A stretch of DNA of 64,000 nucleotides from contig NZ_JAFCJT010000002.1 of the NCBI RefSeq assembly GCF_018130785.1, forward strand, positions 62,001 through 126,000, written 5' to 3'. Shown in pieces: positions 37,483 through 47,415 of this stretch. Numbering within the stretch: position 1 is the stretch's first letter; every line of letters starts with the position of its first letter. Origin of the DNA: Bradyrhizobium liaoningense. GTDB lineage: Bacteria; Pseudomonadota; Alphaproteobacteria; Rhizobiales; Xanthobacteraceae. A program made the translations under genes and the position numbers. The notes under the pieces are model-generated. The model had not been told where the DNA came from and ran no database searches. It saw nothing but the letters and a program-made list of their open reading frames with translations.

Positions 37483-37863
37483 ATGAGCGTACCCAGCAAC
37501 GTCCAGCGCTTCGAAGCGCTGCTCTATGCTTCACTGATGCTGGATGCCCTGTCGGTCGCGGTGCAGGACCGCACGCCCAATGCCGAGATGACCGAGCCGA
37601 TGATCATGATGGCGACCCTGCTCGCCGGCGGCATGATCGTGCTGTTGGTCTACTTCGTCTGGCTCGCCGCGCATTGGCGCAAGAACTGGCCGCGCTGGGT
37701 GCTGGCGGCAGCGCTCGTGCTGTCGGTGATCTCGCTCGGCCAGATCATCGGGGAGAAGGGCATGGAGCTCGACAGCGCCATCGAGATCGTCTCCTGCGTG
37801 CTGACGACGATGGGCCTGTATTTCTCCTTCACCGGCGACGCGCAGGGCTGGTTCAACGCGTGA
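37483..37863 (+). CDS. small four-span membrane protein, unknown function
   Basis: A 126-residue integral membrane protein between era and recO. It has about four hydrophobic spans: FEALLYASLMLDALSVAV, MIMMATLLAGGMIVLLVYFV, WVLAAALVLSVISLG and VLTTMGLYFSFTGD. Charged loops lie between them. ATG 37483 is 20 bases after the era stop, so it is likely in the era transcript. I do not recognise a described family. It should not be read in the long frame that begins inside era at 37132. Confidence 0.7.
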   Translation: MSVPSNVQRFEALLYASLMLDALSVAVQDRTPNAEMTEPMIMMATLLAGGMIVLLVYFVWLAAHWRKNWPRWVLAAALVLSVISLGQIIGEKGMELDSAIEIVSCVLTTMGLYFSFTGDAQGWFNA

Positions 37864-37879
37864 GGTTTCGTCCGGTCCT

Positions 37880-37973
37880 GTAGAGTGGGCAAAGGCGCGC
37901 CCCTGCGCGCTGTGCCCACCATAATCGTGCCGGAGATCAAATTGGTGGGCACGCTTCGCTTTGGCCGCCCTAC
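37880..37973. repeat. intergenic repeat, type D, copy 1
   Basis: GTGGGCAAAGGCGCGCCCCT and TGTGCCCACC form the first hairpin; a second GTGGGCACGCTTCGCTTTGG follows. A fuller copy with TGTAGGGTGGGCAAAGGCGC at the left end and ACCCACCCTACGG at the right lies at 57457-57554. It separates the era-linked membrane protein from recO. Confidence 0.75.
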
Positions 37974-38003
37974 GATCACCTGAAATGCGATAAGCTCCGT
38001 TCC

Positions 38004-38756
38004 ATGGAATGGACCGACGAAGGCATCGTGCTGGGCGTGCGGCGGCATGGCGAGAGCAGCGCCATCGTCGAGCTGCTGACCCGCACGCACGGCCGGCATC
38101 TCGGCCTTGTGCGCGGTGGCGCCGGTTCGCGGATGCGGCCGCTGCTGCAACCCGGCAACAGCGTGAGCGCGGTGTGGCGGGCGCGGCTCGACGAGCATCT
38201 CGGCACCTATGCCATCGAAGGCCTCAAGCTGCGCGCGGCGACGCTGCTGGGCTCCTCCCACGGGGTCTACGGCGTCACCCATCTCGCCTCGATTGCCCGG
38301 CTGCTGCCGGAACGCGATCCGCACGAAGACATCTTTGCGCTGCTCGAACATTCGCTCGACGATTTCGACGACATCGGCAGCGCCGCCGTGCACCTCATCC
38401 ATTTCGAGCTGGCGATGCTGGCCGAGCTCGGCTTTGGGCTCGCGCTGGAAAACTGCGCGGTGACCGGCGAGACCACGGACCTGATCTATGTTTCGCCGAA
38501 ATCCGGCGGCGCGGTGTCGCGCGGCGCCGGCGAGCCGTGGCGCGACCGCCTGTTGCGCCTGCCGCCGTTCCTGCGTCATGGCGAGGCCGCGAGCGACCTC
38601 ACCGATCAGGACCTTCAGGACGGCTTTCGGCTCACCGGCCTCTTCCTGCTGCGCCATGTGCTCGAGCCGCGCGGCCAGGGCCATTCCGACGCGCGCGCGG
38701 GCTTCATCAATGCCCTGACGCGGCAACAGGCGAGGGTCGTGCTTCCCGCGCCGTGA
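38004..38756 (+). CDS. recO: DNA repair protein RecO
   Basis: RecO helps RecF and RecR load RecA onto gapped DNA covered by SSB. The 250-residue protein starts [20 protein letters not shown] with an OB fold, then [20 protein letters not shown], and a helical C-terminal region. It carries [20 protein letters not shown], a partly degenerate zinc-finger loop compared with four-Cys RecO proteins, and [17 protein letters not shown]. It ends the rel-to-recO block before parC. Confidence 0.93.
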   Translation: MEWTDEGIVLGVRRHGESSAIVELLTRTHGRHLGLVRGGAGSRMRPLLQPGNSVSAVWRARLDEHLGTYAIEGLKLRAATLLGSSHGVYGVTHLASIARLLPERDPHEDIFALLEHSLDDFDDIGSAAVHLIHFELAMLAELGFGLALENCAVTGETTDLIYVSPKSGGAVSRGAGEPWRDRLLRLPPFLRHGEAASDLTDQDLQDGFRLTGLFLLRHVLEPRGQGHSDARAGFINALTRQQARVVLPAP

Positions 38757-38859
38757 ACCGACCGCGTCCTTGGGTTGCCTCAGGACATGAGGTTCCCCGG
38801 AACAAAATCCGGCTGCTGGAGTTGGCCGGGCTGGGTTCCACAACGGGGGGACGGCCTAA

Positions 38860-39135
38860 ATGTTGATCAGGGGATTTGCCTTGTCCGCGGCGCTGCTCGC
38901 TTTCGCGCCTGATGCGCTGGCCGGCGAGCCGCAACCGGGCGTGTTTCGCCGGGCATCCTGCACCGTCGTCCGGTACTATGTGGCGAAATATTCTGCTGCG
39001 GCCGCAGAGACATGGGCGCGGTCCAAGGGTGCGACAGAGGCCGAAATCGAGGCTGCCCGTCGTTGCCTGACCAACGCGCCGGCGCCTGCCCAGACCAAGA
39101 CCCAGGCTGTGACGGCCGGCTGGGCAGGGCAGTAG
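38860..39135 (+). CDS. small secreted protein, unknown function
   Basis: A 91-residue protein with a clear Sec signal peptide (MLIRGFALSAALLAFAPDALAG). The mature part is short and contains two cysteines: RRASCTVVRYYVAKYSAAAA and EIEAARRCLTN, possibly disulfide-linked. The C-terminus is Ala/Gln/Thr-rich. Parts of the sequence look like those of conserved Bradyrhizobium proteins of unknown function. It lies between recO and parC on the same strand. The start ATG 38860 has a weak ribosome site. Confidence 0.7.
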   Translation: MLIRGFALSAALLAFAPDALAGEPQPGVFRRASCTVVRYYVAKYSAAAAETWARSKGATEAEIEAARRCLTNAPAPAQTKTQAVTAGWAGQ

Positions 39136-39196
39136 TCCGCCCACAGGGAACCAATCGATCCTTGCCCGATTCGCTTCCACGGTTTAACCGGGCGGC

Positions 39197-41455
39197 ATGG
39201 GAAAACGAATCGTTCCGCCGGAAGAACCGGCCGAAATTCACGAGGTCCGGCTGCAGGAAGCGCTGGAAGAGCGCTATCTTGCCTATGCCCTCTCCACCAT
39301 CATGCACCGCGCGCTGCCCGACGCGCGCGACGGCCTGAAGCCGGTGCATCGGCGCATCCTTTACGGCATGCGCCTGCTCAGGCTTGACCCTGGCACGGCC
39401 TTCAAGAAATCCGCCAAGATCGTCGGCGACGTGATGGGCTCGTTCCATCCGCACGGCGACCAGGCGATCTACGACGCCATGGTGCGTCTCGCGCAGGATT
39501 TCTCCTCGCGCTACCCGCTGGTCGACGGCCAGGGCAATTTCGGTAATATCGACGGCGATAACCCGGCCGCCTACCGTTACACCGAAGCGCGCATGACCGA
39601 TGTCGCGCGGCTTCTGCTCGAGGGCATCGACGAGGACGGCGTCGAATTCCGCGCCAACTACGACGGCCAGTCGAAAGAGCCGGTCGTGCTGCCCGGCGGC
39701 TTCCCGAACCTGCTCGCCAACGGCGCGCAGGGCATCGCGGTCGGCATGGCGACCTCGATCCCGCCGCACAATGCCGCCGAGCTCTGCGAAGCCGCGCTGC
39801 ATCTGATCGAGAAGCCTGACGCGAAGTCGAAGGCGCTGATGAAATGGGTCAAGGGGCCCGATTTCCCGACCGGCGGCATCTGCGTCGATTCCAAGCAGGC
39901 CATCGCTGAAGCCTACACGACCGGCCGCGGCTCGTTCCGCGTCCGCGCCAGGTGGTCGCACGAAGAGGGCGCACGCGGCACCTGGGTCGTCGTCGTCACC
40001 GAGATTCCCTTCCTGGTGCAGAAGTCGCGCCTGATCGAGAAGGTCGCGGAGCTGCTGGACCAGAAGAAGCTGCCGCTGGTCGGTGATATCAGGGACGAGT
40101 CGGCCGAAGACGTCCGTATCGTGATCGAGCCGAAATCGAAGAACGTCGATCCGGCGCTGATGATGGAATCGTTGTTCCGGCTGACCGAGCTCGAAAACAA
40201 GATTCCGCTAAACCTCAACGTGCTGATCAAGGGCCGCATCCCCAAAGTCGTGGGGCTCGCGGAGTGCCTGCGCGAATGGCTCGACCATCTGCGCGACGTC
40301 CTGATCCGCCGCAGCAATTACCGCAAGGCGCAGATCGAGCATCGGCTGGAAGTGCTCGGCGGCCATTTGGTCGCCTATCTGAACCTCGACAAGGTGATCA
40401 AGATCATCCGCACCGAGGACGAGCCGAAGCCGGCCTTGATCAAGGCGTTCAAGCTTACCGAAATTCAGGCCGAGGCCATCCTCAACATGCGTCTGCGCAA
40501 CTTGCGCAGGCTCGAGGAAATGGAGATCCGCAATGAAGACAGGGATCTGCGCAAGGAGTTGAAGGGTATCGAAGGCGTGCTCGCCTCCGAGCCCGAGCAG
40601 TGGAAGAAGGTCGCCGAGCAGGTCGGCAAGGTCCGCGACATGTTCGGGCCCAAGACGCCGCTCGGCAAGCGCCGCACCACCTTTGCGGATGCGCCCGAGC
40701 ACGACCTCGCCGCGATGGAGGAAGCCCTCGTCGAGCGCGAGCCGGTCACCGTCGTCGTATCCGACAAGGGCTGGATCCGTACCATGAAGGGTCATGTCGA
40801 GGACCTTTCGGGCCTGGCCTTCAAGCAGGATGACAAGCTCGGCTTCGCCTTCTTCGCGGAGACGACGTCGAAGCTGCTGCTGTTCGCCACCAATGGCAAA
40901 TTCTACTCGCTCGACGTTGCGAAGCTGCCGGGCGGTCGCGGCCATGGCGAGCCGATCCGCCTGTTCATCGACCTCGAGCAGGAGGCAGCCCCCGTTGCGC
41001 TGTTCGTCAACAAGGGCGGGCGCAAATTCCTGGTCGCGAGCCACGAGGGCCAGGGCTTCGTCGTCAACGAGGACGATTGCGTCGGCACCACCAAGAAGGG
41101 CAAGCAGGTCCTCAACGTTGACATGCCGAACGAGGCGCGCACGGTTACCGAGGTGCTCGGCGACACCGTCGCAGTCATCGGCGAGAACCGCAAGATGCTG
41201 GTTTTCCCGCTCGATCAGGTGCCAGAGATGGCTCGCGGTCGCGGCGTCCGCCTGCAGAAGTACAAGGACGGCGGGCTTTCGGACGTTGCCGTGTTCGACG
41301 CCAAGGCGGGCCTCACCTGGAAGGACTCCGCCGGCCGCGAATTCTCGGCGACCATGAAGGAGCTCGCCGAGTGGCAGGGCACCCGTGCCGACGCCGGCCG
41401 CCTGCCGCCGAAGGGTTTCCCGAAGTCGAACAAGTTCGGCAAGGTGATCGGGTAG
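39197..41455 (+). CDS. parC: DNA topoisomerase IV subunit A
   Basis: ParC forms the DNA-cleaving part of topoisomerase IV, which separates linked daughter chromosomes. The 752-residue protein begins with [20 protein letters not shown] and carries the quinolone-region motif [20 protein letters not shown]. The active-site Tyr128 is in [12 protein letters not shown]. The tower and coiled-coil regions and a C-terminal beta-pinwheel follow, the latter visible as repeats such as [20 protein letters not shown] and [20 protein letters not shown]. Lack of the GyrA box and the shorter length separate it from GyrA. No parE is nearby. Confidence 0.95.
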   Translation: MGKRIVPPEEPAEIHEVRLQEALEERYLAYALSTIMHRALPDARDGLKPVHRRILYGMRLLRLDPGTAFKKSAKIVGDVMGSFHPHGDQAIYDAMVRLAQDFSSRYPLVDGQGNFGNIDGDNPAAYRYTEARMTDVARLLLEGIDEDGVEFRANYDGQSKEPVVLPGGFPNLLANGAQGIAVGMATSIPPHNAAELCEAALHLIEKPDAKSKALMKWVKGPDFPTGGICVDSKQAIAEAYTTGRGSFRVRARWSHEEGARGTWVVVVTEIPFLVQKSRLIEKVAELLDQKKLPLVGDIRDESAEDVRIVIEPKSKNVDPALMMESLFRLTELENKIPLNLNVLIKGRIPKVVGLAECLREWLDHLRDVLIRRSNYRKAQIEHRLEVLGGHLVAYLNLDKVIKIIRTEDEPKPALIKAFKLTEIQAEAILNMRLRNLRRLEEMEIRNEDRDLRKELKGIEGVLASEPEQWKKVAEQVGKVRDMFGPKTPLGKRRTTFADAPEHDLAAMEEALVEREPVTVVVSDKGWIRTMKGHVEDLSGLAFKQDDKLGFAFFAETTSKLLLFATNGKFYSLDVAKLPGGRGHGEPIRLFIDLEQEAAPVALFVNKGGRKFLVASHEGQGFVVNEDDCVGTTKKGKQVLNVDMPNEARTVTEVLGDTVAVIGENRKMLVFPLDQVPEMARGRGVRLQKYKDGGLSDVAVFDAKAGLTWKDSAGREFSATMKELAEWQGTRADAGRLPPKGFPKSNKFGKVIG

Positions 41456-41488
41456 GGCGCAGGCCGCGACTGTCGCCACAACACCGGT

Positions 41489-41612
41489 GTCATGCCCCGC
41501 CTAGTGCGCAATCGCGCACGGGAGCGGGGCATCCAGTGCGCCGCGGCCTCTCGGTTTGATCACGCCCGTCTCTGGAATACTGGATCGCCCGGTCAAGGCC
41601 GGGCGATGACAG
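41489..41612. repeat. intergenic palindromic repeat, type C, copy 2
   Basis: The ends GTCATGCCCCGC and GGCCGGGCGATGAC are inverted. The middle contains GTGCGCAATCGCGCAC (41504-41519, stem GTGCG/CGCAC) and a second inverted set around CTGGAATACTGGATCGCCCG. It fills much of the gap between parC and the binding-protein gene, about 280 bases with no reading frame of its own. Confidence 0.75.
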
Positions 41613-41738
41613 CGAGAGTGTGGCGCGCAAACGCGCGGCAGATAGCCGTGAGCGCATAAGTGCTTCCGCCGTATGGGCACGAACATTGCTTTTTCCTGAC
41701 GACTGCGAACGTTTCAGTCAAAAGGCAAAAAGACACCA

Positions 41739-43301
41739 ATGTTCAAACTGAAGGCTTTCATTCCGGCGCTGCTCGGGTTCGCGACTGTTGCGGCACCCAC
41801 GCTCACGCCGGCCCATGCGGCGGACAATCTCGTCGCAGTGCCCGAGGCGGAGATCGTCACGCTCGATCCGCATTTCTCCACGGCCTATATTTCGCGCACG
41901 TTTGGCTACATGGTGTTCGACACGCTGTTCGCGAAGGACTCCAAGGGCGAGATCAAGCCCCAGATGGTGCAGGACTGGAAGGTCTCTGCGGACGGTTTGA
42001 CCTACAGCTTCACGCTGCGCGACGGCTTGAAGTGGCACGACGGCCAGCCGGTCACGGCGGCCGATTGCGTGGCGTCGCTGCGCCGCTGGGGCACCCGCAG
42101 CGCGCTCGGCCGCCGCATCTTCGCGATCACGGCCTCGCTTGAGCCGACGGATGCGAAAACCTTCGTGCTGACGCTGAAGGAGCCGTCCGGCCTCGTCATC
42201 GATGCCCTCGGCAATCCCGTCAGCCCCGTCGCCTTCATGATGCCCGAGCGCATTGCCAAGACGCCCGGCGACCAGCGCATCACCGAGATCGTCGGCTCCG
42301 GTCCGTTCGTCTACAGCAAGGCCGATCATCGTACCGGCGATCGCATGATCCTGAAGAAATTCGCCGACTACGTGCCGCGTTCCGAGCCGGCCGACTTCCT
42401 CGCCGGCGGCAAGCGCGTCAACATCGATACGCTCGAGATCCGCGTCATTCCCGATGGTGCGACCGCGGCCTCTGCGCTGCAGGCCGGCGAGATCGACTTC
42501 ATGCAATACGCGCCGTTCGACCTGTTGCCGCAGCTGGAAAAGAACGCGCGCGTCAAGCTCGTCAATTTCACCGGCGGCAACATGTTCGCAGGCGCCTATC
42601 GCCTCAATGCGGCATCAAAGCCGTTCGACGATCCCGCCATCAGGCGCGTGCTGTGGAAGCTGGTCGACCAGCGCGAGGTGCTGGACGCCCTTGGGCTCGA
42701 TGCCAAATACGCCACCCCCTGCGCGACCTACTTCACTTGTGGCACCACCTATGACAGCAAGGCCGGCATTGAAGCTGCCGCCAAGCCATCGATCGAGGCG
42801 GCGAAGGCCGCGCTGAAGGCGACGAAATATGCCGGCGAGCCCGTCGTCGTCATGGAGGCCAACGATCTCGAAGCCCCGCGCGTCTCGGCGCAGGTGCTGG
42901 CCGAGCGGCTGAAGCAGGCCGGGTTCAACGTCGATCTCCAGGTGATGGACTGGGCGAGCGTGCTGGCGCGCCGCGCCAAGAAGGAGGGCTGGAGCGTCTA
43001 TGGCGTTCACGCCGGCGGTTTTGACCTTGGCTCGCCGCTCACCAACGTCATGGTTGCCTTCAACTGCGCCGACTTCACCGGTTGGCAGTGCGATTCACGG
43101 ATCACGCCGTTGATGGAAGCCTTCGCCAAGGCGCCCGCCGAGGAGGATCGCAAGAAGATCGCCGGCGAGATCCAGACCGTGATGTACGATCAGGCGCCTG
43201 CCATCCCGTGGGGCCAGTTCGCCCAGCCGGCCGCCTATCGCGCCACCTTGCGCGGTCTGATACCGTCCGCCATCCCGGTTTTCTGGAATGTTGAGAAGTA
43301 A
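41739..43301 (+). CDS. ABC-transporter substrate-binding protein, family 5 (peptide/nickel type)
   Basis: A 520-residue periplasmic binding protein of the DppA/OppA class. It has a signal peptide (about residues 1-27, ending TPAHAAD). Lobe motifs are typical: SKGEIKPQMVQDWKVSADGL, YSFTLRDGLKWHDGQPVTAA and VKLVNFTGGNMFAGAYRLNA. These proteins bind oligopeptides, opines or sugars and hand them to a permease. No permease or ATPase genes adjoin it; instead it starts a two-gene unit with a GMC oxidoreductase whose start is five bases after its stop. The ligand cannot be told from sequence. Confidence 0.9.
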   Translation: MFKLKAFIPALLGFATVAAPTLTPAHAADNLVAVPEAEIVTLDPHFSTAYISRTFGYMVFDTLFAKDSKGEIKPQMVQDWKVSADGLTYSFTLRDGLKWHDGQPVTAADCVASLRRWGTRSALGRRIFAITASLEPTDAKTFVLTLKEPSGLVIDALGNPVSPVAFMMPERIAKTPGDQRITEIVGSGPFVYSKADHRTGDRMILKKFADYVPRSEPADFLAGGKRVNIDTLEIRVIPDGATAASALQAGEIDFMQYAPFDLLPQLEKNARVKLVNFTGGNMFAGAYRLNAASKPFDDPAIRRVLWKLVDQREVLDALGLDAKYATPCATYFTCGTTYDSKAGIEAAAKPSIEAAKAALKATKYAGEPVVVMEANDLEAPRVSAQVLAERLKQAGFNVDLQVMDWASVLARRAKKEGWSVYGVHAGGFDLGSPLTNVMVAFNCADFTGWQCDSRITPLMEAFAKAPAEEDRKKIAGEIQTVMYDQAPAIPWGQFAQPAAYRATLRGLIPSAIPVFWNVEK

Positions 43302-43305
43302 CGCG

Positions 43306-44850
43306 ATGTACGATGTCATTGTTGTCGGCGGCGGCTCCGCCGGCGCCGCTGTTGCGGCGCGGCTTTCCGAGGGTTCCGCACGGCGCGTCCTGCTGCTCGA
43401 AGCGGGGCTGGACTGGCGCGCCGACGAGGCGCCCTGGGAGGTGATGACGCCAAATCCGATCCCGATCATCCACAAGCGTGAGTACCAGGAGAAATGGCAA
43501 TGGCCTGATCTTCTGACGCGCCGGGTGGCGGAGCAGGAACCGCGCTTCTACTGGCGCGGCAAGGGGCTCGGCGGCTCATCGATGATGAACGGCCAGATTG
43601 CGATCCGCGGCGTTGCCGACGCGTTCGACGAATGGGCCGCCGGTGGTTGCACCGGCTGGTCGGCCAAGGACGTGATGCCGCTGTTCTCGGTGATCGAGGA
43701 CGACCTGGAATTTGGTGACGCCCCGGGCCATGGAAGCGGCGGACCGTTGCCGGTCTATCGCGCTCCGCCCGAGAAGTGGGGCCCGATCGATCGGGGCTTG
43801 CGCGATGCGGCGCTGGCGAGCGGCTACCCGTGGTGCGCCGATCTCAACGGCCCGGATGGCGAGGGCGTCGCCTGCTATCCCATCAACAGCCGCGACAGCC
43901 GCCGCATCACGACCAATGAGGGCTATCTCGAGCCCGCGCGCGGCCGTGCCAATCTCGAGATTCGCGGGCACGCGCTGGTCGATCGCGTGCTGATCAGCGA
44001 CGGCCGGGCGACTGGCCTCCGCGTCCATTTCGAGGGGCAGGGCACCCACGAGATCAGTGCGCGCCAGATCGTGCTGTGCGCCGGTGCCATCCACAGCCCG
44101 GCGATCCTGCTGCGTTCGGGCGTCGGACCGGCGGACGAGCTGAGGGCAATGGGGATCGCGGTCGAGCGCGATCTGCCGGTCGGCCGCCACTTCTTCGACC
44201 ACCCGCTGTTTCGCGCCACGATCCAGCTCCACGAAAACCTGCGGCCGACCGATCCGGACACCCGCCACACCAATTGCTGCGTGACCTATTCCTCCGGCCT
44301 CGCCGATGGCGGCAAGCGCGACATGATCCTGATCGCCTTCAACCACCGCGGCATCGGCGTGCCCGGTGCGATCGGTGCCGGCCTGTTCAATGCGTATTCT
44401 CGTGGAACGCTCAAATTGGCCTCGGCCGATCCCGCGATCGATCCGGTCGTCGAGGAGAACATGCTGGCCGATCCCCGCGACATGCTGCGCATGAAGGATG
44501 CGGTGAAGCGGCTGGCCGTGATCACCTCGCAGCCGGCGCTTTTAGGCATTGCCGACTGGATCCGGCTCACCGACACCGATCTGACGCTGCCGCAGGCAGC
44601 TAGCCTGCCGGATCACGAGCTCGATGCGCTGCTGCGGCGAGAGACCGGAGACATCCAGCACGCCGCGGGCAGTTGCCGCATGAGCGGTGTCAACGACGCC
44701 GATGGCGTGGTCAATCCTGATGGTTCGGTGAAGGGTATCTCAGGCCTGCGCGTCGCCGACGCCTCGATCATGCCGTCCGACTGTCGCGCCAACACCCATT
44801 TCACGACGGTGGTGATCGGCGAAGCGATCGCGCGGATGATGATGCGGTAG
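43306..44850 (+). CDS. GMC-family FAD-dependent oxidoreductase (choline dehydrogenase-like)
   Basis: A 514-residue flavoprotein oxidising an alcohol group. The N-terminal FAD-binding Rossmann motif is YDVIVVGGGSAGAAVAARLS, followed by the GMC signature WRGKGLGGSSMMNGQIAIRG, LCAGAIHSPAILLRSGVGPA, and a C-terminal substrate/FAD domain with GDIQHAAGSCRMSGVNDADG and ANTHFTTVVIGEAIARM holding the active-site His. No signal peptide is seen, so the enzyme is cytosolic. It lies five bases after a periplasmic binding-protein gene, so the substrate may be the imported ligand or a product of it (inference). ATG 43306 is preferred over 43288. Confidence 0.92.
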   Translation: MYDVIVVGGGSAGAAVAARLSEGSARRVLLLEAGLDWRADEAPWEVMTPNPIPIIHKREYQEKWQWPDLLTRRVAEQEPRFYWRGKGLGGSSMMNGQIAIRGVADAFDEWAAGGCTGWSAKDVMPLFSVIEDDLEFGDAPGHGSGGPLPVYRAPPEKWGPIDRGLRDAALASGYPWCADLNGPDGEGVACYPINSRDSRRITTNEGYLEPARGRANLEIRGHALVDRVLISDGRATGLRVHFEGQGTHEISARQIVLCAGAIHSPAILLRSGVGPADELRAMGIAVERDLPVGRHFFDHPLFRATIQLHENLRPTDPDTRHTNCCVTYSSGLADGGKRDMILIAFNHRGIGVPGAIGAGLFNAYSRGTLKLASADPAIDPVVEENMLADPRDMLRMKDAVKRLAVITSQPALLGIADWIRLTDTDLTLPQAASLPDHELDALLRRETGDIQHAAGSCRMSGVNDADGVVNPDGSVKGISGLRVADASIMPSDCRANTHFTTVVIGEAIARMMMR

Positions 44851-44893
44851 GCGAAAGCCCGGTGGGCGGGCAGCTTGCCGCTCCAACACGGCT

Positions 44894-44995
44894 GTCATGC
44901 CCCGGCTTGACCGGGGCATCCAGTACGCCGCGGCCTATCGATTCAACCACAGCCGTCTCGGAGTACTGGATCGCCCGCCTTCGCGGGCGATGACA
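44894..44995. repeat. intergenic palindromic repeat, type C, copy 3
   Basis: GTCATGCCCCGGCTTGACCG and a matching CGCGGGCGATGACAG frame the element; CCAGTACGCCG and AGTACTGG-type pieces are inverted inside. It is more alike to the copy at 41489-41612 than to the one at 10039-10131, sharing ATCCAGTRCGCCGCGGCCTM. It lies between the convergent GMC oxidoreductase and chrA. Confidence 0.75.
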
Positions 44996-45015
44996 GCGAG
45001 GATGGGGCTGGTACC

Positions 45016-46401
45016 TCAGATCACCCCCACCAGCCGCAGGACCACGCCTGCGGCGCAGCTGCCTGCGAGCACGGTGAGCATACCCAGCTTGAACCGGAAG
45101 ATCGCGGTTGCCGCCGCGATCGACAGCAGGAGCGCGGGGACATCGACGCTCCTCAGCACCGGCATGTCGAATGCGAACGGGAAAGCGTGGACCGGCACGG
45201 TCTCGCGGAACAGCGTGTGCAGCGCGAACCAGACCGAGAGGTTGAGGATCACGCCGACGACGGCGGCGGTGATCGCACCGAGCGCGCCGGCAAGGCCCTT
45301 GTTGCCGCGCAGGCGCTCGATGTAGGGCGCGCCGACGAAGATCCAGAGGAAGCAGGGCGTGAAGGTGACCCAGATTGCGAGCAAGCCGCCGAAGGTCGCC
45401 GCGAGCATCGGCGACAGCCCGCCCGGATCACGGTAGGCGGCCATGAAGCCGACGAACTGGAGCACCATGATCAGAGGGCCCGGCGTGGTCTCGGCCATGC
45501 CGAGACCGTCGAGCATCTCGTGCGGCTTCAGCCAGTGATAATGCTCGACCGCCTGCTGGGCGACATAGGCCAGCACGGCATAGGCGCCGCCGAAGGTGAC
45601 CAGCGCCATCTTGGAGAAGAACAGCGCGATCTGACTGAAGACGCTGGCCTGACCGAGGACCAGGAGCAGCGCGATCACGGGCACCAGCCAGAGCGCGAGC
45701 CACAGCGCGCCGGTGCGGATCGCGCGCGCGGTGTTGGGGCGGACATGCTCGGGCACGGCCTCGCCGAGCATGCTGTCGATCACGGCACTGCTGTCGTCTT
45801 GGCCATGACCGGACGGAGCAAATTCCGGTCGGCCCTGCCTGGCCCCGACATAGCCGATCACGCCGGCGGCGATGATGATGACCGGGAAGGGGACCGCGAA
45901 GAAGAAGATCGCGACGAACGCGATCGCGGCCAGCGCGATCATGATGCGGTTCTTCAGCGCGCGCTTGCCGACCCGGAACACGGCCTCGACGACGATGGCG
46001 AGGACGGCGGCCTTGAGGCCGAAGAACAGCGCCTCGACGAAGCTGACATTGCCGTAAGCGGCATAGATGTAGCTGAGGCCCATGATGGCGAAGATGCCGG
46101 GCAGGATGAACAGCCCGCCCGCCATCAATCCGCCGGCGGTGCGATGCATCAGCCAGCCGATATAGGTTGCAAGCTGCTGCGCCTCCGGCCCGGGCAGCAG
46201 CATGCAGTAGTTCAGCGCATGCAGGAAACGGCCTTCCGAGATCCAGTTTTTCTCCTCGACCAGGATGCGGTGCATCACCGCGATCTGGCCCGCGGGCCCG
46301 CCAAAACTCAGGCAGGCGACGCGGAGCCAGACGCGAAGCGCTTCGCCGAAGCTGATGCCGTGACCGGCATCAGCTTCCGTTCGGTTGGCGCGGGTGTCCA
46401 T
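45016..46401 (-). CDS. chrA: chromate transporter ChrA
   Basis: ChrA exports chromate across the inner membrane, driven by the proton gradient. The 461-residue protein belongs to the long-chain type with two duplicated halves. The first has LRVACLSFGGPAGQIAVMHR, LNYCMLLPGPEAQQLATYIG and PGIFAIMGLSYIYAAYG. The second has LVTFGGAYAVLAYVAQQAVE and DGLGMAETTPGPLIMVLQFV. These FGGP/PGPEAQQ motifs are diagnostic. Its start codon overlaps the upstream rhodanese-ChrB gene stop (TGATG), so the two are translated together. Confidence 0.94.
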   Translation of the reverse strand: MDTRANRTEADAGHGISFGEALRVWLRVACLSFGGPAGQIAVMHRILVEEKNWISEGRFLHALNYCMLLPGPEAQQLATYIGWLMHRTAGGLMAGGLFILPGIFAIMGLSYIYAAYGNVSFVEALFFGLKAAVLAIVVEAVFRVGKRALKNRIMIALAAIAFVAIFFFAVPFPVIIIAAGVIGYVGARQGRPEFAPSGHGQDDSSAVIDSMLGEAVPEHVRPNTARAIRTGALWLALWLVPVIALLLVLGQASVFSQIALFFSKMALVTFGGAYAVLAYVAQQAVEHYHWLKPHEMLDGLGMAETTPGPLIMVLQFVGFMAAYRDPGGLSPMLAATFGGLLAIWVTFTPCFLWIFVGAPYIERLRGNKGLAGALGAITAAVVGVILNLSVWFALHTLFRETVPVHAFPFAFDMPVLRSVDVPALLLSIAAATAIFRFKLGMLTVLAGSCAAGVVLRLVGVI

Positions 46402-47219
46402 CAGGCCTTCACCTTGTTGGTCGGCCAGTTGTGGGTCTCACCCGTGGCGTCGCGGCACCAGCGGTAGAAGGCGTCGTAGAGCAGCATGCCGGCCTCGAGC
46501 TGTTCGAGGTCGTCATCGTACATTCGCGACAGCCCGAGCGAGGCCGCGAGCAGGCCGGGCGCCTCCGGCGCGAGGTCGGGCCGCGCGGTATCGGCGCCAC
46601 GGACCAGCGTGGCGAGCCGCAGCAGGGGCGGTGTTGCGATCCCGAATTCCTCGATCATCACGTCGAAGGTACAGAGCTCGCCGCGGTGACTCCAGAACAC
46701 GTTCTCGATGTCGAAGGGCGCCGCGTTGAAACGCTCGCCCACGGCGACGACCTCGGACGGCGCGACATACAGGAACACCGCGTTGGGATCGACGAAGCGG
46801 CGGATCAGCCAGGGGCAGGCGATGCGATCGACCTTCGGCCGCGCCCGGGTCACCCAGACGGTGCGTCCCTTCGCGTCGCGCGGCGGCAGCTTGCGCGTGT
46901 CGAGCAGCGGCAGCTTGGCCGCCTTCCAGCCCTCGAAGCCGCCCTCCAGCGTCTCGGCCGCCACGCCGAGCTGGCGGAGCCAGGCCGCCGTGCCCTGCGC
47001 GAGCTTCTCGCCGCGGAAGCACGAGACGACGGCCCGGCGGCCGGCAAATGCGCCGCCCCAGTCCGTCACATTGTCGTGGCTGAGCTTGAGGAAGCCTGGG
47101 ATCAGCCGCCGGTCGGCGGCGAAATCCTCTTCGGTGCGGACATCGATCAGGACAGGCGCGTTCGCCGTGCCGATCAGCCGGACCAATTTGTCACATGATA
47201 TGGTCGTGAACGTAGACAT
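46401..47219 (-). CDS. rhodanese-ChrB fusion chromate-resistance protein
   Basis: A 272-residue fusion. Residues 1-110 form a rhodanese-like domain (APVLIDVRTEEDFAADRRLI, with Cys67 in VVSCFRGEKLAQG). Residues 128-268 match the C-terminal domain of chromate-resistance regulator ChrB (VDRIACPWLIRRFVDPNAVF, HRGELCTFDVMIEEFGI). ChrB-like proteins are involved in chromate-dependent expression. The rhodanese half could handle sulfur or thiols consumed by chromate reduction (inference). ATG 47219 has GAGGA six bases upstream. It lies directly before chrA with a one-base overlap. Confidence 0.88.
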   Translation of the reverse strand: MSTFTTISCDKLVRLIGTANAPVLIDVRTEEDFAADRRLIPGFLKLSHDNVTDWGGAFAGRRAVVSCFRGEKLAQGTAAWLRQLGVAAETLEGGFEGWKAAKLPLLDTRKLPPRDAKGRTVWVTRARPKVDRIACPWLIRRFVDPNAVFLYVAPSEVVAVGERFNAAPFDIENVFWSHRGELCTFDVMIEEFGIATPPLLRLATLVRGADTARPDLAPEAPGLLAASLGLSRMYDDDLEQLEAGMLLYDAFYRWCRDATGETHNWPTNKVKA

Positions 47220-47415
47220 GATGCGTCCTCGCATAAACCGAACGGGACGCGATACTTGGGCATGTCGCCTCGTGGGGAGATCGCTCAAATCCCCATAGGC
47301 CAATTACAGCGAAACTAAACGGAACTGTCAATCCACGGAGCGATTGGGCCTTAGAAAACAGGTTGCCGCCGGTCTATAATGTGCGCCAACGGACCTGAAT
47401 CTTCTGGAGAATTCG

